IMG/VR virus record: IMGVR_UViG_3300042111_000094
Span: 1 to 33,160 of that record
From: a virus
DNA: 33,160 nucleotides
Direction: 5' to 3' (one strand)
Shown: positions 22,125-30,861 of the stretch, in pieces
Position numbering within the stretch: position 1 is the first letter of the stretch
Layout: every line of letters begins with the position of its first letter
Position numbers and translations under genes: made by a program
The notes under the pieces: model-generated
Databases searched by the model: none
The model's input: only the letters and a program-made list of their open reading frames with translations
Told to the model about the DNA's origin: nothing

Positions 22125-23893
22125 GTTTGCGATGTTGCAGCAAAACTTAATTTTTTAAATAAAACATCATCTCCGCAAGCTGAAACTTGATCGTAAACTA
22201 TTTTTTGCCCAACTGGGTAAGAAACACCAAATCGTTGAAGAGTGATTTTAATTTCTAACTGCACTCTAAATTTGTCTTGTTCAAAGGGTCGCGGATTAAT
22301 TGCAGCAGGAAGATTCATGTCCCATTTTGCCTCTTCTTGAGCACTAAGACCAAATGCAACAGAATCATTATCTCCAATAATGTGGTCTATGTCATCATCA
22401 AGTAAAGATACTGCGTTAGGAAGATCTTCGTATATTTGACCAGCCCCTGTTGCTATAACTAACGGGTTACTAATTGTCCCCCATTGTTCAAACCCAGCAG
22501 GATACCCTTTAGTTAAGGTTCCTCCAGTAGCCGAAGTCCTAGTTGGTTGTCTTGAATTACTTGCTCCAGATACGTATGAATCCCAATACATTGAAATTGT
22601 TCCTGTCCAGTGAAAAGATGGCTCACCTCCGCCAGCTTTTGACAATGTATTAATTCTGTAATTGAAACCTGCTTCACTTAAGCGTAACGTAAAATTAAAA
22701 CTTTGTTGCGGGTCCGGTTTAAGTATATAGTTTAGTAAATCCTTGCCACCTTTATGATGAGACACGGATTTATAAAAAGACTTAACACCATCTAAAGTTG
22801 CTTTTTCTACTGCTATGTCAGCTTCTGTTTTTGTTTTTTCATCAGGAGCCGATCCAGATTCAGTAAGCGACGGGTCTTGCGTAAGAATAGTTGTTTTTTT
22901 AGCAAAACCAATATATAAAGCTTGCACACTTAGTTCTACAGTTGCCTGTGTTGGAACAAACTTTTTAGAAAATTTATGAAAGTTTACGCTGCTTTCCAAT
23001 ACAAAACCTTCAATAATCATAAGGTTAGATAACACAATACGAACTGGAGTTGGCACCAGGAAAGCTTGGTTACCTAAATTTGCATTATTTCTAGTATCAT
23101 CCAACCAATAAGATGCAGCTTCAGCTGCCAATGTCGCATCCTTGTCTTGTTCATCAGCATTGCTTTCTTCTCCCTCAACTGGTTCGGTTGGGTTTTGTGC
23201 ATTTGATTCGGCAATTTTTTTGATAGTAGTTAAAGTTTCTTTACTTATACCTTGACCAATAACTCCATCCAAAACCATAATGTCAGCAAGAACACCAATC
23301 TTAGTAACCCAAGATTGGTCAAAATTTCCTTCAAGTAGGTCAGCTATATCTTCGGATGTTTCCAAAAGTGGGTTATATACAGAAGAAAAACTTTTGCCTT
23401 TTACTTTTTGACCCTTAGACATGTAGTACCCAGAAGCTACTTCTGCTTCACGATTAAACAAAAGCTTTAAACCGTAAGTGGATTGGCCGGGGATGGGTAC
23501 AGTTAATTGCTCAGGTCTTTGGTTAAAAAAGTACTGTGTGTCATAACTGTTTGCATTTACACTGCGCACAATAGTTTCTGGTTGAAACTGAAAGTTACAA
23601 CGACGACCTTGTATGTCGCTTGCCCCTTCTCCCATACGACTGTAGAATTCATTTAATCTACGAATGTACCCACGTACTGGTTTATACGGGGCGCCACCCA
23701 TTGTTCGGGTTGTTGGACCAGGAAATATAAAATTAGGATTATCTTGCAAACGAGTAGTTGGAGATTCTAAGTTTCCTTCTTTGTAGTAAGAAGTTTGAGC
23801 ATCATTAAACACTTGTGTTGGGGCGGCAACGCCTATTTTGCTACGGCTTCTTTTTAGTTGTGCTTCTTTTTGTTCTTCACGACTCACAGCCAT
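22121..23893 (-). CDS. CIS-tube-like tail protein (tube-baseplate junction), 590 aa
   Basis: Residues 95-160 read CNFQFQPETIVRSVNANSYD, then PEQLTVPIPGQSTYGLKLLF. This matches the start of contractile-injection-system tube proteins: FxFNPe, a helix, then a conserved strand ending in LxFD/N. Later, residues about 275-330 contain TPVRIVLSNLMIIEGFVLES and FVPTQATVELSVQALYIGFA, again typical of the tube-cap family. An acidic, disordered insertion (NPTEPVEGEESNADEQDKDA) lies near 230-250. A poorly characterised C-terminal third follows. It is likely the tube initiator or adaptor between tail tube and baseplate hub. TAATG couples it to the tape-measure stop. Confidence 0.65.
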   Translation of the reverse strand: MAVSREEQKEAQLKRSRSKIGVAAPTQVFNDAQTSYYKEGNLESPTTRLQDNPNFIFPGPTTRTMGGAPYKPVRGYIRRLNEFYSRMGEGASDIQGRRCNFQFQPETIVRSVNANSYDTQYFFNQRPEQLTVPIPGQSTYGLKLLFNREAEVASGYYMSKGQKVKGKSFSSVYNPLLETSEDIADLLEGNFDQSWVTKIGVLADIMVLDGVIGQGISKETLTTIKKIAESNAQNPTEPVEGEESNADEQDKDATLAAEAASYWLDDTRNNANLGNQAFLVPTPVRIVLSNLMIIEGFVLESSVNFHKFSKKFVPTQATVELSVQALYIGFAKKTTILTQDPSLTESGSAPDEKTKTEADIAVEKATLDGVKSFYKSVSHHKGGKDLLNYILKPDPQQSFNFTLRLSEAGFNYRINTLSKAGGGEPSFHWTGTISMYWDSYVSGASNSRQPTRTSATGGTLTKGYPAGFEQWGTISNPLVIATGAGQIYEDLPNAVSLLDDDIDHIIGDNDSVAFGLSAQEEAKWDMNLPAAINPRPFEQDKFRVQLEIKITLQRFGVSYPVGQKIVYDQVSACGDDVLFKKLSFAATSQT

Positions 23894-26577
23894 TAGGTTG
23901 TCCTCAACAATTCTCGTTTAAGATCGTTATCCAGTAATCGGGCTATTTCTTCAGCCATACGTCTTGCGTCTGACGAGTTGTTTCCAGTGGAGGTCACATA
24001 TATGTTCGGAGCAATTGTAACACTAGTACCACCAGCAACTTGTACTGTTGTACCTCCACGAGTAGGTTCGTTTACAATAGGGTCACCTTGGTCAAGACCT
24101 AGTTGGCGAGTAATGGCTTGGGCTTTAGGCATAATTTCTGCCGTTCCCGTCATTGGGTTTCCTTCTTTATTCCATGGAGAATAGTTTCCACCACCAAATA
24201 AAATTCGTGCAGCTTTAATGTTTAATTTAGGGTCGTACAGATCTTCGTTTTTTGAAATACCAAATTGTTGTCTGCGTTTAATTGGGTCTAAACCAACAGA
24301 CTTATCATCCTTCATATTTATTTGAAATAGTCCGTAGGACAAATCGTCAGAGTCGTCTGCAAGAACACCAGGTCGCCACCTTGATTCACGCCAAGAAATA
24401 GCAAGCATGTTTGTAATGTCTTTACCTTTGAAACCACGACGGCTTAGTAATTGGGCAATTTCTGCTGGGTCCATCGCCCCACCAGGCGTTGTTCCAGCAC
24501 CTTGCGGACTCTTTGCGGAACTTTCTCCATAAGCCGCTTTACTTACAACGCCAGAACTAGCAGCCCCATCCATTTTGTCAAAGCTAAAGTTTCCTGGTCC
24601 TGAAACAATGTCGCTAATACTTACTTGGTTAAATGTTTCAGCGCCACCATGACCACCTGGAGAATACTTTGCAAAATATTTGTCACCTACAACATACCCT
24701 CCTGTAGGTTTGCCAGTAGATGGGTCTAGCTTTACTGAACCTTTAGAAGTGCCAGCAGGTTGACCCCACTTAGAACCTTGTTTTTCGTATTCCCATCTAG
24801 AATCTGGAAGCTCTGCTGGTTGAATGTGCCATGGCTCTCCCAAGTTTTTTCCAAATGTTTTTAGTCCATACTTGGATGCATTTTCTTGAACCCAATCAAG
24901 GTCTCCAACTAAGTCTGCAGCCAAACCGATCTCGTGCATAGAACGACCCGGAGGAGCAGCAGGTGCACCTGAAATATGTTTGTATTGTTCGCCATTCCAC
25001 TCAACATCACCAGCAGAACCATCAGTTACTTTTTTGTAACGGCTTAAGAACATAGTCCTTTGTTCAGATTCGGAACGACTACCAACTCCCAAACCAACAT
25101 TAGGATTGTCTGCAAACATTCGCAACAAACGATCTTTAAAAGTAGAGTTTAATGTTCTAAAACTTGTAGAGTTTGATAGTTCACCAAGACTCACACGCTT
25201 TGCAGGACTGCTGTACCCCATTGGTACTTTTGCACTACCGCCTTTTTTTACACCGCTTTCAGGTGGGTCACCCATCATTGTGGCTCCAAGCATACTAAGA
25301 CCAAGACTTGCTCCCATAGACGTAGGAGCCATTAATGCACCTCCAACCATTAGTGCTGCTCCACCAGCTTTTCGTAGGATGCTTCCTCGTGAGGATATGT
25401 TTGCTCCTACAAGGCCGCTTAAAGTTTCTTCTAGTTGCCCAAGTGCCTTAGTAACTGCTTGAGTATTCTTTTCAAATTGGGCTAAGTTATCTGCTTGGCG
25501 TTTGTAGTAATTCTCATCACGTCCTTCTTTAACACGGGCTGTTTCTTCAGCTTGTGTTGCAAAATTCTTCTCAATACCCATGATTTGACGGTCTGATTTT
25601 TTAGACGGGTCATACATAGTTGTTTTGCCAGTCTTCTTTTGGTACTGAATATTGGCATTTGCATAATCCAAAATTTGGTCAATCATGTCTTCCGGAACAC
25701 CGGAAGCCATTAACATAGCTCTAGTGTTGGACCCTGCTTGACGAGCACCAGCAAGTCTTCCTTCGTTTGTTAAACCCGTCCGTTGGACAATTTGTTGCAT
25801 GACTTTATCCATTGAACGTTGTTGTCCACCGAGACCGTACATACCAGTGCCCAACATCATCGTCAATCTGTTGTTAGCAGCAGGTCCAGCAAGCGTGGCA
25901 GCTTGTTGTGCAAGTTGATCTGTACTAATTGAATACCCAGAAAGAGCACGCAACCCAGCAAAACCAGCGGCATTTCCTGCAGCACTTAATCCTGTTTGTG
26001 CTTGCATGGATAGTAGAGTACTGATGCCACCATAGCCAAGTCTTTGACCAGTCATATCTTGGCGCATGCCAATGTATTGCATTTGCGATATGCCTCGTTG
26101 CTGTTGGTAATAAACGCCTAATTTGTCAGCTGACAAAGAACGGTCATAGTTGTTGTCCATTCTTTGGTTCATTGCATCAATGGTCATTGTCAGATACTGC
26201 AAACCTTGTGCTGCGAGGGCGCCACCTTTTCCGCCTCCCCCACCACCCTTAGGAATAAGAGGAACTGCGGCCTGAACAAAAGCTTGGTTTTGAGTTATGC
26301 TCCCAGTAGATGGAGTTTGGCTTTTAGGATCACCAAGTGGTAATGAAACTGCGTAAGGCGTTGCTGAACCACTACCACTTCCAGGTAAACCACCAGCGGC
26401 TTTGATACTTTGGAGATGTTTTAAAGTTTGAGCTAATTGTGCGTTGACACCTTTGAGGCTTTTAGACAAGGCATCAAAGTCGGTACGAATAGATTTAACA
26501 CCCTTGACCAACTTGTCCATTTGATCAACGTCAACTTTAAATTTAGCTCTTAAGTCTCCTAAGTTTTTTTCTGCCAT
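23893..26577 (-). CDS. Tape measure protein with M15 peptidase and lytic transglycosylase domains
   Basis: An 894-residue protein. The N-terminus is helical (DQMDKLVKGVKSIRTDFDAL), then Gly/Ser-rich, Gln-rich and helical to about 400. A hydrophobic segment lies at 404-432 (AGGAALMVGGALMAPTSMG). Residues 500-590 form a D-Ala-D-Ala carboxypeptidase (M15/VanY) domain: RSESEQ, SMHEIGLAADL (His548, Asp555) and EPWHIQP (Glu581, His584), all the zinc and catalytic residues. Residues 705-800 are a transglycosylase: Glu731 in SWRESRW, then LSYGLFQIN. It sets tail length and digests peptidoglycan during DNA entry. The size and place after the tube and chaperone genes support this call. AGGAG lies 6 nt before the ATG. 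Confidence 0.85.
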   Translation of the reverse strand: MAEKNLGDLRAKFKVDVDQMDKLVKGVKSIRTDFDALSKSLKGVNAQLAQTLKHLQSIKAAGGLPGSGSGSATPYAVSLPLGDPKSQTPSTGSITQNQAFVQAAVPLIPKGGGGGGKGGALAAQGLQYLTMTIDAMNQRMDNNYDRSLSADKLGVYYQQQRGISQMQYIGMRQDMTGQRLGYGGISTLLSMQAQTGLSAAGNAAGFAGLRALSGYSISTDQLAQQAATLAGPAANNRLTMMLGTGMYGLGGQQRSMDKVMQQIVQRTGLTNEGRLAGARQAGSNTRAMLMASGVPEDMIDQILDYANANIQYQKKTGKTTMYDPSKKSDRQIMGIEKNFATQAEETARVKEGRDENYYKRQADNLAQFEKNTQAVTKALGQLEETLSGLVGANISSRGSILRKAGGAALMVGGALMAPTSMGASLGLSMLGATMMGDPPESGVKKGGSAKVPMGYSSPAKRVSLGELSNSTSFRTLNSTFKDRLLRMFADNPNVGLGVGSRSESEQRTMFLSRYKKVTDGSAGDVEWNGEQYKHISGAPAAPPGRSMHEIGLAADLVGDLDWVQENASKYGLKTFGKNLGEPWHIQPAELPDSRWEYEKQGSKWGQPAGTSKGSVKLDPSTGKPTGGYVVGDKYFAKYSPGGHGGAETFNQVSISDIVSGPGNFSFDKMDGAASSGVVSKAAYGESSAKSPQGAGTTPGGAMDPAEIAQLLSRRGFKGKDITNMLAISWRESRWRPGVLADDSDDLSYGLFQINMKDDKSVGLDPIKRRQQFGISKNEDLYDPKLNIKAARILFGGGNYSPWNKEGNPMTGTAEIMPKAQAITRQLGLDQGDPIVNEPTRGGTTVQVAGGTSVTIAPNIYVTSTGNNSSDARRMAEEIARLLDNDLKRELLRTT

Positions 26578-26579
26578 GA

Positions 26580-26741
26580 TTACTCCTGTCTACGCCAACG
26601 GCTCATCGCCGCCCAATAGGTGCGTTGACGCACCGTCATGTTTTGTATGTCGTTGAGCGAGAAGCCCTTATAAACAGATGCAATAGCATCGTAATCCCAA
26701 TATGTATGTACTAGATTAGCCGAATAAAAGGGAGGCCCAGT
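26580..26741 (-). CDS. Frameshift extension of the tail assembly chaperone
   Basis: Between the chaperone stop (26716-26718) and the tape measure a second frame is open from 26741 to the TAA at 26580-26582. It encodes 53 codons: YWDYDAIASVYKGFSLNDIQ, NMTVRQRTYWAAMSRWRRQE. The content is strongly protein-like and resembles the C-terminal part of tail assembly chaperones. It has no ATG, GTG or TTG before the Met of NMTVRQ, which would leave only 19 residues. It would be made by a +1 (or -2) shift from the preceding gene within 26719-26741. An unannotated independent start or a sequence error are the alternatives. Only the frame, and not the exact slip point, is supported. Confidence 0.75.
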   Translation of the reverse strand, partial: TGPPFYSANLVHTYWDYDAIASVYKGFSLNDIQNMTVRQRTYWAAMSRWRRQE

Positions 26742-27510
26742 TTAGTGCGATTGGGAAAGGTTTTTCGCAATGGGCACAGTGGGCTTCCACCTCCTTGATT
26801 TCTGGGCCTGGTTGTGCTTCAAGTAACTTGTCAATAATCAAAGCACGATCCTTCATGCCAAGATTTTTAGCCCACTTCTCAACATCGTCTGGTTTGTTGT
26901 CGGCATCCCAAACGGCGCAACGAGAAATAAGGATAGTATTTTGCTCAGGAATACTTTTGGCTCTTTTGCCAACAGTCTGACTATCTTTTCCTGAAACAAG
27001 ACGAAACTTTTGTTTTGTCCCATTACGGAGAGTTACCACGATTGGTTCCTGTGGGTTACCTTTTGGTTTTTTAACTGGAAACTCTGACATTTCAATTAAC
27101 ACGTCGTTTGATTTCTTGCAATGAGGACAATTCATTTCGTACTCACGATTTTCACCGTAGGTTGCACGAACAGTTGCAAGGAACAAAGAATCCCTGTCAC
27201 CTAGAATTAAAGCATCAATGATGTCTGGCTTTTCAGACACTTTTATGTTTCCAATGGTGACAACACTTCGTTTCAAAAGTGCTGCCATGTATTGTGCGTA
27301 AAGCAAATCATCGTCGGCATCTAGTGCCGCCAATGCTTCCTCATCTTCTCCAGTTAGTTCTTTAACTACAGCCGTAGTCTCCCACTCCTTAGTAGTTTCA
27401 TTAAAAATGCCACAAACTAATTCTAAAGTGGTATTTGGTGTTGATACTATGCGTGGAACTGGATCGGATATAGCCGCCGCAACAGCCAATGCATCTTGTT
27501 GTGTACCCAT
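26716..27510 (-). CDS. Baseplate/tail assembly chaperone, zinc-containing (T4 gp26/gp51-like)
   Basis: A 264-residue protein. It has a disordered start and an acidic helical part (ELTGEDEEALAALDADDD, 51-68). KRSVVTIGNIKVSEKPDIID leads to ILGDRDSLFLATVRATYGEN, a pattern seen in the T4-baseplate hub-assembly family. Two CxxC pairs lie far apart (Cys128/131 in CPHC, Cys245/248 in CAHC) and could form one zinc site. The gene stands directly upstream of the tape measure, where tail assembly chaperones are found. Its end seems to be extended by frameshifting. AGGAG stands 7 nt before the ATG. Confidence 0.75.
   Translation of the reverse strand: MGTQQDALAVAAAISDPVPRIVSTPNTTLELVCGIFNETTKEWETTAVVKELTGEDEEALAALDADDDLLYAQYMAALLKRSVVTIGNIKVSEKPDIIDALILGDRDSLFLATVRATYGENREYEMNCPHCKKSNDVLIEMSEFPVKKPKGNPQEPIVVTLRNGTKQKFRLVSGKDSQTVGKRAKSIPEQNTILISRCAVWDADNKPDDVEKWAKNLGMKDRALIIDKLLEAQPGPEIKEVEAHCAHCEKPFPIALNWASLLFG
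26719..26741 (-). other. Overlap in which the chaperone frameshift must occur
   Basis: Both frames are open only over 26719-26741, so any shift that joins the chaperone to the extension must take place here. The minus strand in this window runs ACTGGGCCTCCCTTTTATTC and then GGC, ahead of the zero-frame TAA stop. Zero-frame codons at the pyrimidine run are TCC CTT TTA TTC; a +1 slip at TCC-C or CTT-T, or a -2 slip on the same run, would enter the extension. No decisive slippery motif or stimulatory pseudoknot is visible by eye. Confidence 0.5.
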
Positions 27511-27531
27511 TTTATACTCCTATGTTTTTAA

Positions 27532-28152
27532 TTAATTTGCTGTGTCAATTGTTGCAATTTCTTCAGGTGTCCAAGCTACTACAAAACCCTCATGGTGAAT
27601 GTTCAACTGCTGAATCATAATACCGTTATCACCAGCGTTAAGGTCGCTTAGACCGTAGGCACCTGGCCAGCAATTAAACAATTTAAAAGCTAATTTAATA
27701 TTGCCTGGCTTGAGCACTGTGTTTTGATCCGAACTATCGTAAGCATACTTTGCGTCACCTGCAGTGTACGGGTGATCAAAAACTTTGACAATGATGTTGC
27801 AACGGTAGTTAGTTGTATCTCCCGCTGCACCACCCGGCTCACCGCTTGAGCCACCGTCAACCCATGAGTGCATGAATTTCTGCCACTTGTAGAGTTGAGC
27901 TTGTTCTGCAAAAGCTCCTCGTGCAAATGAAATTGGTGGAAAATCTGATTGACCAATCATCTTGTGTGGGTGCGTGTTCATTCCACCCTCACGATATGCG
28001 ATCAACTCATTCTGCACCGAAAGACCGCCCATTTGAGCAAAGCCCAAATCGCCAATGCCCGATAGTTTTGTACTGAGGGCTGTGCCAAGCGGGACAAACT
28101 TAACCGTAAACTTAAAGTTACGAAGAGGGTCTGTGCGTTGTGTTCTTGCCAT
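27532..28152 (-). CDS. Major tail tube protein (gp19-like)
   Basis: A 206-residue protein. The start has TDPLRNFKFTVKFVPL, typical of tube proteins of contractile phages. GLSVQNELIAYREGGMNTHP (44-63) carries the conserved YREGG motif, and HKMIGQSDFPPISFARGAF continues as in the family. It ends with strands in the region IQQLNIHHEGFVVAWTPEEI. Tube proteins stack in hexamers around the DNA-conducting channel. The gene lies between sheath and chaperone. GGAG stands 5 nt before the ATG. Confidence 0.92.
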   Translation of the reverse strand: MARTQRTDPLRNFKFTVKFVPLGTALSTKLSGIGDLGFAQMGGLSVQNELIAYREGGMNTHPHKMIGQSDFPPISFARGAFAEQAQLYKWQKFMHSWVDGGSSGEPGGAAGDTTNYRCNIIVKVFDHPYTAGDAKYAYDSSDQNTVLKPGNIKLAFKLFNCWPGAYGLSDLNAGDNGIMIQQLNIHHEGFVVAWTPEEIATIDTAN

Positions 28153-28160
28153 GGTATCTC

Positions 28161-29705
28161 CTAGATAGATGTTGCTGTTGATCCACCAGTAAATTGACTG
28201 ATGTTGATTACAATGAATTCAGCAGGAGTTTGCAAAGCAACTCCAACTTCAATATTTACTTGTCCGTCTTCTACCGTAAGGTTCGTGTTGTTTGTTGAGT
28301 TACATACAACATAGAAAGCCTCGCCAGTAGTTCGTCCTTTCAAACCTCCAGTGCCCCAGAAGTTAGTAAGAATAGCCGAAACCTTAACGCTAAGGTCTGA
28401 CCACAGGCGCTCGTCGTTTGGTTCAAACAAAGCATATGCTGTTGCTTCCTTTAACGTTTGTTTTAGGAAGTTGAGTGAACGACGAACAGTGATGAACTTA
28501 TCTGTTGTGTTTCGTGCTTGTGTACGGGAGCCATTAATAATTACGCCAACTCCAGGAACAATACTAAACAAGTTCAATTGTTCTGTTTTGTACAGTTGAC
28601 CTTGTTCTGCTTCGGTAAGTGTGGCTACAAGACCAAATACGTTGCGCAAATCCAAACCGTAACCAGCTGGGGCTTTTGCAACGCCTCGTGCTACTTCGGA
28701 ACGAATCATTGCACCAACTACGGCACCACCACAAAAAGTGTTGCGGATTGCTGCAGCACCAGATTTTGTTGGGTCATACATTTTAAGAGCTGGTCCATAA
28801 ACAGCTGCATAGCTTGATTGTGTGTACCCAGCAACTGCTGACGACAATGAAGCCTTAGTAGTTGACGTTAATGGGGTGTCTACAACCAGGAACGAATTTC
28901 CCCTAGAAATCATCTTAGTGATTGCGTTGTTTACGATTGTAGATGAAGTTTGACCAACTAAGTTAAAAATTAACGATTGCTGGTTTGCGTCATAAGCATT
29001 TAAAGCTGTTGACCAATCCGATGAGTCAATTGAACCAACACCATCGCTACCGTTTGCAAAAGTTTTAGTAACTGCATACGAAGACGATGTCAATCCGGTA
29101 ATTGTAAGTTCAGCACCCACTGCAACAGTAGCAACGCTTGCTGTTGTTACATATGATGAATAGAGATCAAGAATTGTTGTAATGTACCTGTTTTGCTCAG
29201 GGTCAACTGACAGTCCAGACCATTCTTCTACTTGTACACCACCAAGTTTTACAGTAACTGTAAACAGCGTATTTTTTGTAAACTTTGGAGTTGTTGTAGG
29301 TGTGGTTAATGTGGTGTTATCAAAAGTATAGTCAACAGTTAAGTTATTTCCCCAAACGCCAACCGACTTAGCTTCAAGTGTCCAAATGTCTGCAGCAGAA
29401 CCTACTCCAGGTGTTCCTTGAATAGTGCTAGTAGCTTTTACAGCAGAACCATCGGCAACACGTGTAACATAAGCTGCTTGACCACCGTTTGCAAAAAAGT
29501 GGTAAACCGCGTAACCAAGATCGTAAGCATTGTCCAATGCCCCAAACAAACTTGTGTATTGTGCCCAGCTTGTTACTAGGGCTGGTGTAGTTGGTCCTCG
29601 TTCAGCTGTGCCTACAAACGCTGCAGCCGTAACCCCTGTGTTTGCTTGAATGTTGGTAGTAAACGCCGATTCTGAAACGTATACTCCTGGACGCTCATAT
29701 GCCAT
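28161..29705 (-). CDS. Tail sheath protein
   Basis: A 514-residue protein with the start MAYERPGVYVSESAFTTNIQ and then TAAAFVGTAERGPTTPALVT (26-45), which is the classic sheath opening. LGYAVYHFFANGGQAAYVTR (64-83) follows. The C-terminal part has GARTQARNTTDKFITVRR-like text and the strongly conserved LWSDLSVKVSAILTNFWGTG, then LKGRTTGEAFYVVCN. It forms the contractile sheath and defines the tail as myovirus type. A good ribosome site (AGGAG) precedes the ATG. Confidence 0.97.
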   Translation of the reverse strand: MAYERPGVYVSESAFTTNIQANTGVTAAAFVGTAERGPTTPALVTSWAQYTSLFGALDNAYDLGYAVYHFFANGGQAAYVTRVADGSAVKATSTIQGTPGVGSAADIWTLEAKSVGVWGNNLTVDYTFDNTTLTTPTTTPKFTKNTLFTVTVKLGGVQVEEWSGLSVDPEQNRYITTILDLYSSYVTTASVATVAVGAELTITGLTSSSYAVTKTFANGSDGVGSIDSSDWSTALNAYDANQQSLIFNLVGQTSSTIVNNAITKMISRGNSFLVVDTPLTSTTKASLSSAVAGYTQSSYAAVYGPALKMYDPTKSGAAAIRNTFCGGAVVGAMIRSEVARGVAKAPAGYGLDLRNVFGLVATLTEAEQGQLYKTEQLNLFSIVPGVGVIINGSRTQARNTTDKFITVRRSLNFLKQTLKEATAYALFEPNDERLWSDLSVKVSAILTNFWGTGGLKGRTTGEAFYVVCNSTNNTNLTVEDGQVNIEVGVALQTPAEFIVINISQFTGGSTATSI

Positions 29706-29740
29706 GATAACTCCTATTTGATTTTGGTATGGACGAGATA

Positions 29741-30409
29741 TTACTCATTAAAAACTGTTAGTTGATGTTCAATTGTACTATTAATTGTAGACACTGGTTT
29801 AGCAGTAGCAATGGCGGTATATGTATCGCCCGTGATTTCTGCTGACATTTTTAAAGTATAGACTTTGCGAAATATGCGTTTTCTAAAGCCAGATTCTTGA
29901 TCCAAAAGGTCTGCGTTCGTCCAATCCAAAAGGTCAAGCCTTCTGGTTGTGCCGTCTGCTTGTATGCTAATAGAATTGTATCTAAAAGGAATTACCCGTT
30001 GTAATAGTCGGGCCGTTAATTGACGGTCATGTAAAGCCGTTCTGCAATAGGTAGATACTTGATACAAAAGATCTACGGGTATAAAATCGTCTGTTCTTTT
30101 GAAAGTCGTAGTTGACCCACCAGTAACGCTGGCGCTAACACTAGGCCAGTAATCAAAATATGCTGGATTATCCGACCACCCACCAGCATTTCCAGAATAA
30201 ATTAAAACATCGGAATGTTGTCTATCTGTTGCATGTAGGATATCAATAAGTTCAATTGTAATAAATGGGTAATTGCGCTCAGTTTCGGCTTCTGGATATC
30301 TAAAGAATACATCTACTTCTCTGGAATTATTGCGGTCATCCGACACCGTACAGTTGGAGAAACGTAGTTTTATAGCCTCATCTTCAGCTAAGAGAAACCC
30401 AGTTTTCAC
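29741..30409 (-). CDS. Tail terminator/completion-like protein, 222 aa
   Basis: Not firmly recognised. The protein has beta strands at the start (VDVFFRYPEAETERNYPFIT, then IELIDIL) and in the middle (DDFIPVDLLYQVSTYCRTAL). A helix-rich stretch with Arg residues and a C-terminal strand ending HQLTVFNE follow. The YPFITIELIDI plus VDLLYQVSTY pattern is like tail terminator or neck proteins of myoviruses that bind the tube/sheath end. The position before sheath and after connector candidates fits. The start is GTG, which overlaps the previous stop as GTGA. Confidence 0.55.
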   Translation of the reverse strand: MKTGFLLAEDEAIKLRFSNCTVSDDRNNSREVDVFFRYPEAETERNYPFITIELIDILHATDRQHSDVLIYSGNAGGWSDNPAYFDYWPSVSASVTGGSTTTFKRTDDFIPVDLLYQVSTYCRTALHDRQLTARLLQRVIPFRYNSISIQADGTTRRLDLLDWTNADLLDQESGFRKRIFRKVYTLKMSAEITGDTYTAIATAKPVSTINSTIEHQLTVFNE

Positions 30410-30801
30410 GCTTTATCACCCAAGAATTTCTTAATGTTATTGTCTATTTGTTTTCCAAGAGTTTTATTGACGTTAAGGATTTCATGCCTTAACAATGATT
30501 TTGCTGGAGGGCCATATTCCAAACTGGCTGCTTTTGCATTAGAAGCACCCACCACGTCGTAGGAAAAAGACAGGTCTTTAGAATCCCAGTTAATACTAAA
30601 GTCTTTAGAAATAGAGTTCCATTCTGCTTCTTTTTGTGGCAAAGATTTTCTAATTCTCTTCTCTTCTTCTAATACCGCATCGCCAATGATGTTAGTTAAA
30701 TGATCTTCAAGATTAAGAAAAAGGTCTGCAAGATAGGTAATTGGGGCAGGACAACCTGTGACAATAGGGTTAGAGGATGCGTTCGTAGATTTGCCAGTCA
30801 T
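30406..30801 (-). CDS. Neck/tail-completion candidate, 131 aa
   Basis: A small protein with helical segments (ITYLADLFLNLEDHLTNIIG, then LEEEKRIRKSLPQKEAEW). A short strand region (FSINWDSKDLSFSYDVVG) follows, then AASLEYGPPAKSLLRHEILN and a C-terminal basic helix. The EYGPPAKSLL piece recalls the turn in HK97-gp10-type tail completion proteins, but the match is weak. I start at the ATG at 30799-30801, since AGGAG stands 6 nt before it; a GTG two codons upstream overlaps that site. Position among neck genes supports a head-tail joining role. Confidence 0.5.
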   Translation of the reverse strand: MTGKSTNASSNPIVTGCPAPITYLADLFLNLEDHLTNIIGDAVLEEEKRIRKSLPQKEAEWNSISKDFSINWDSKDLSFSYDVVGASNAKAASLEYGPPAKSLLRHEILNVNKTLGKQIDNNIKKFLGDKA

Positions 30802-30828
30802 TGGCACTCCTTTAACCCTAGGCGTTGT

Positions 30829-30852
30829 ATTGCTTAACGCTCGTTAAGCAAT
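30829..30852. repeat. 10-bp stem-loop between two neck genes
   Basis: ATTGCTTAAC (30829-30838) pairs perfectly with GTTAAGCAAT (30843-30852) around a 4-base loop. It lies in the 60-bp gap after the 176-aa gene. On the minus strand it follows that gene's stop by about 10 nt, where a terminator would be, but the following bases lack a U-run. It may be a weak terminator, a processing site or a transcript-end protector. Confidence 0.6.
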
Positions 30853-30861
30853 TACAGTTTA

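Noticed and set aside
25106-25462. Plus-strand 118-codon open frame opposite the tape measure gene
   Set aside because: It is antisense to a long well-supported coding region and mirrors its codon bias. There is no recognisable protein motif.
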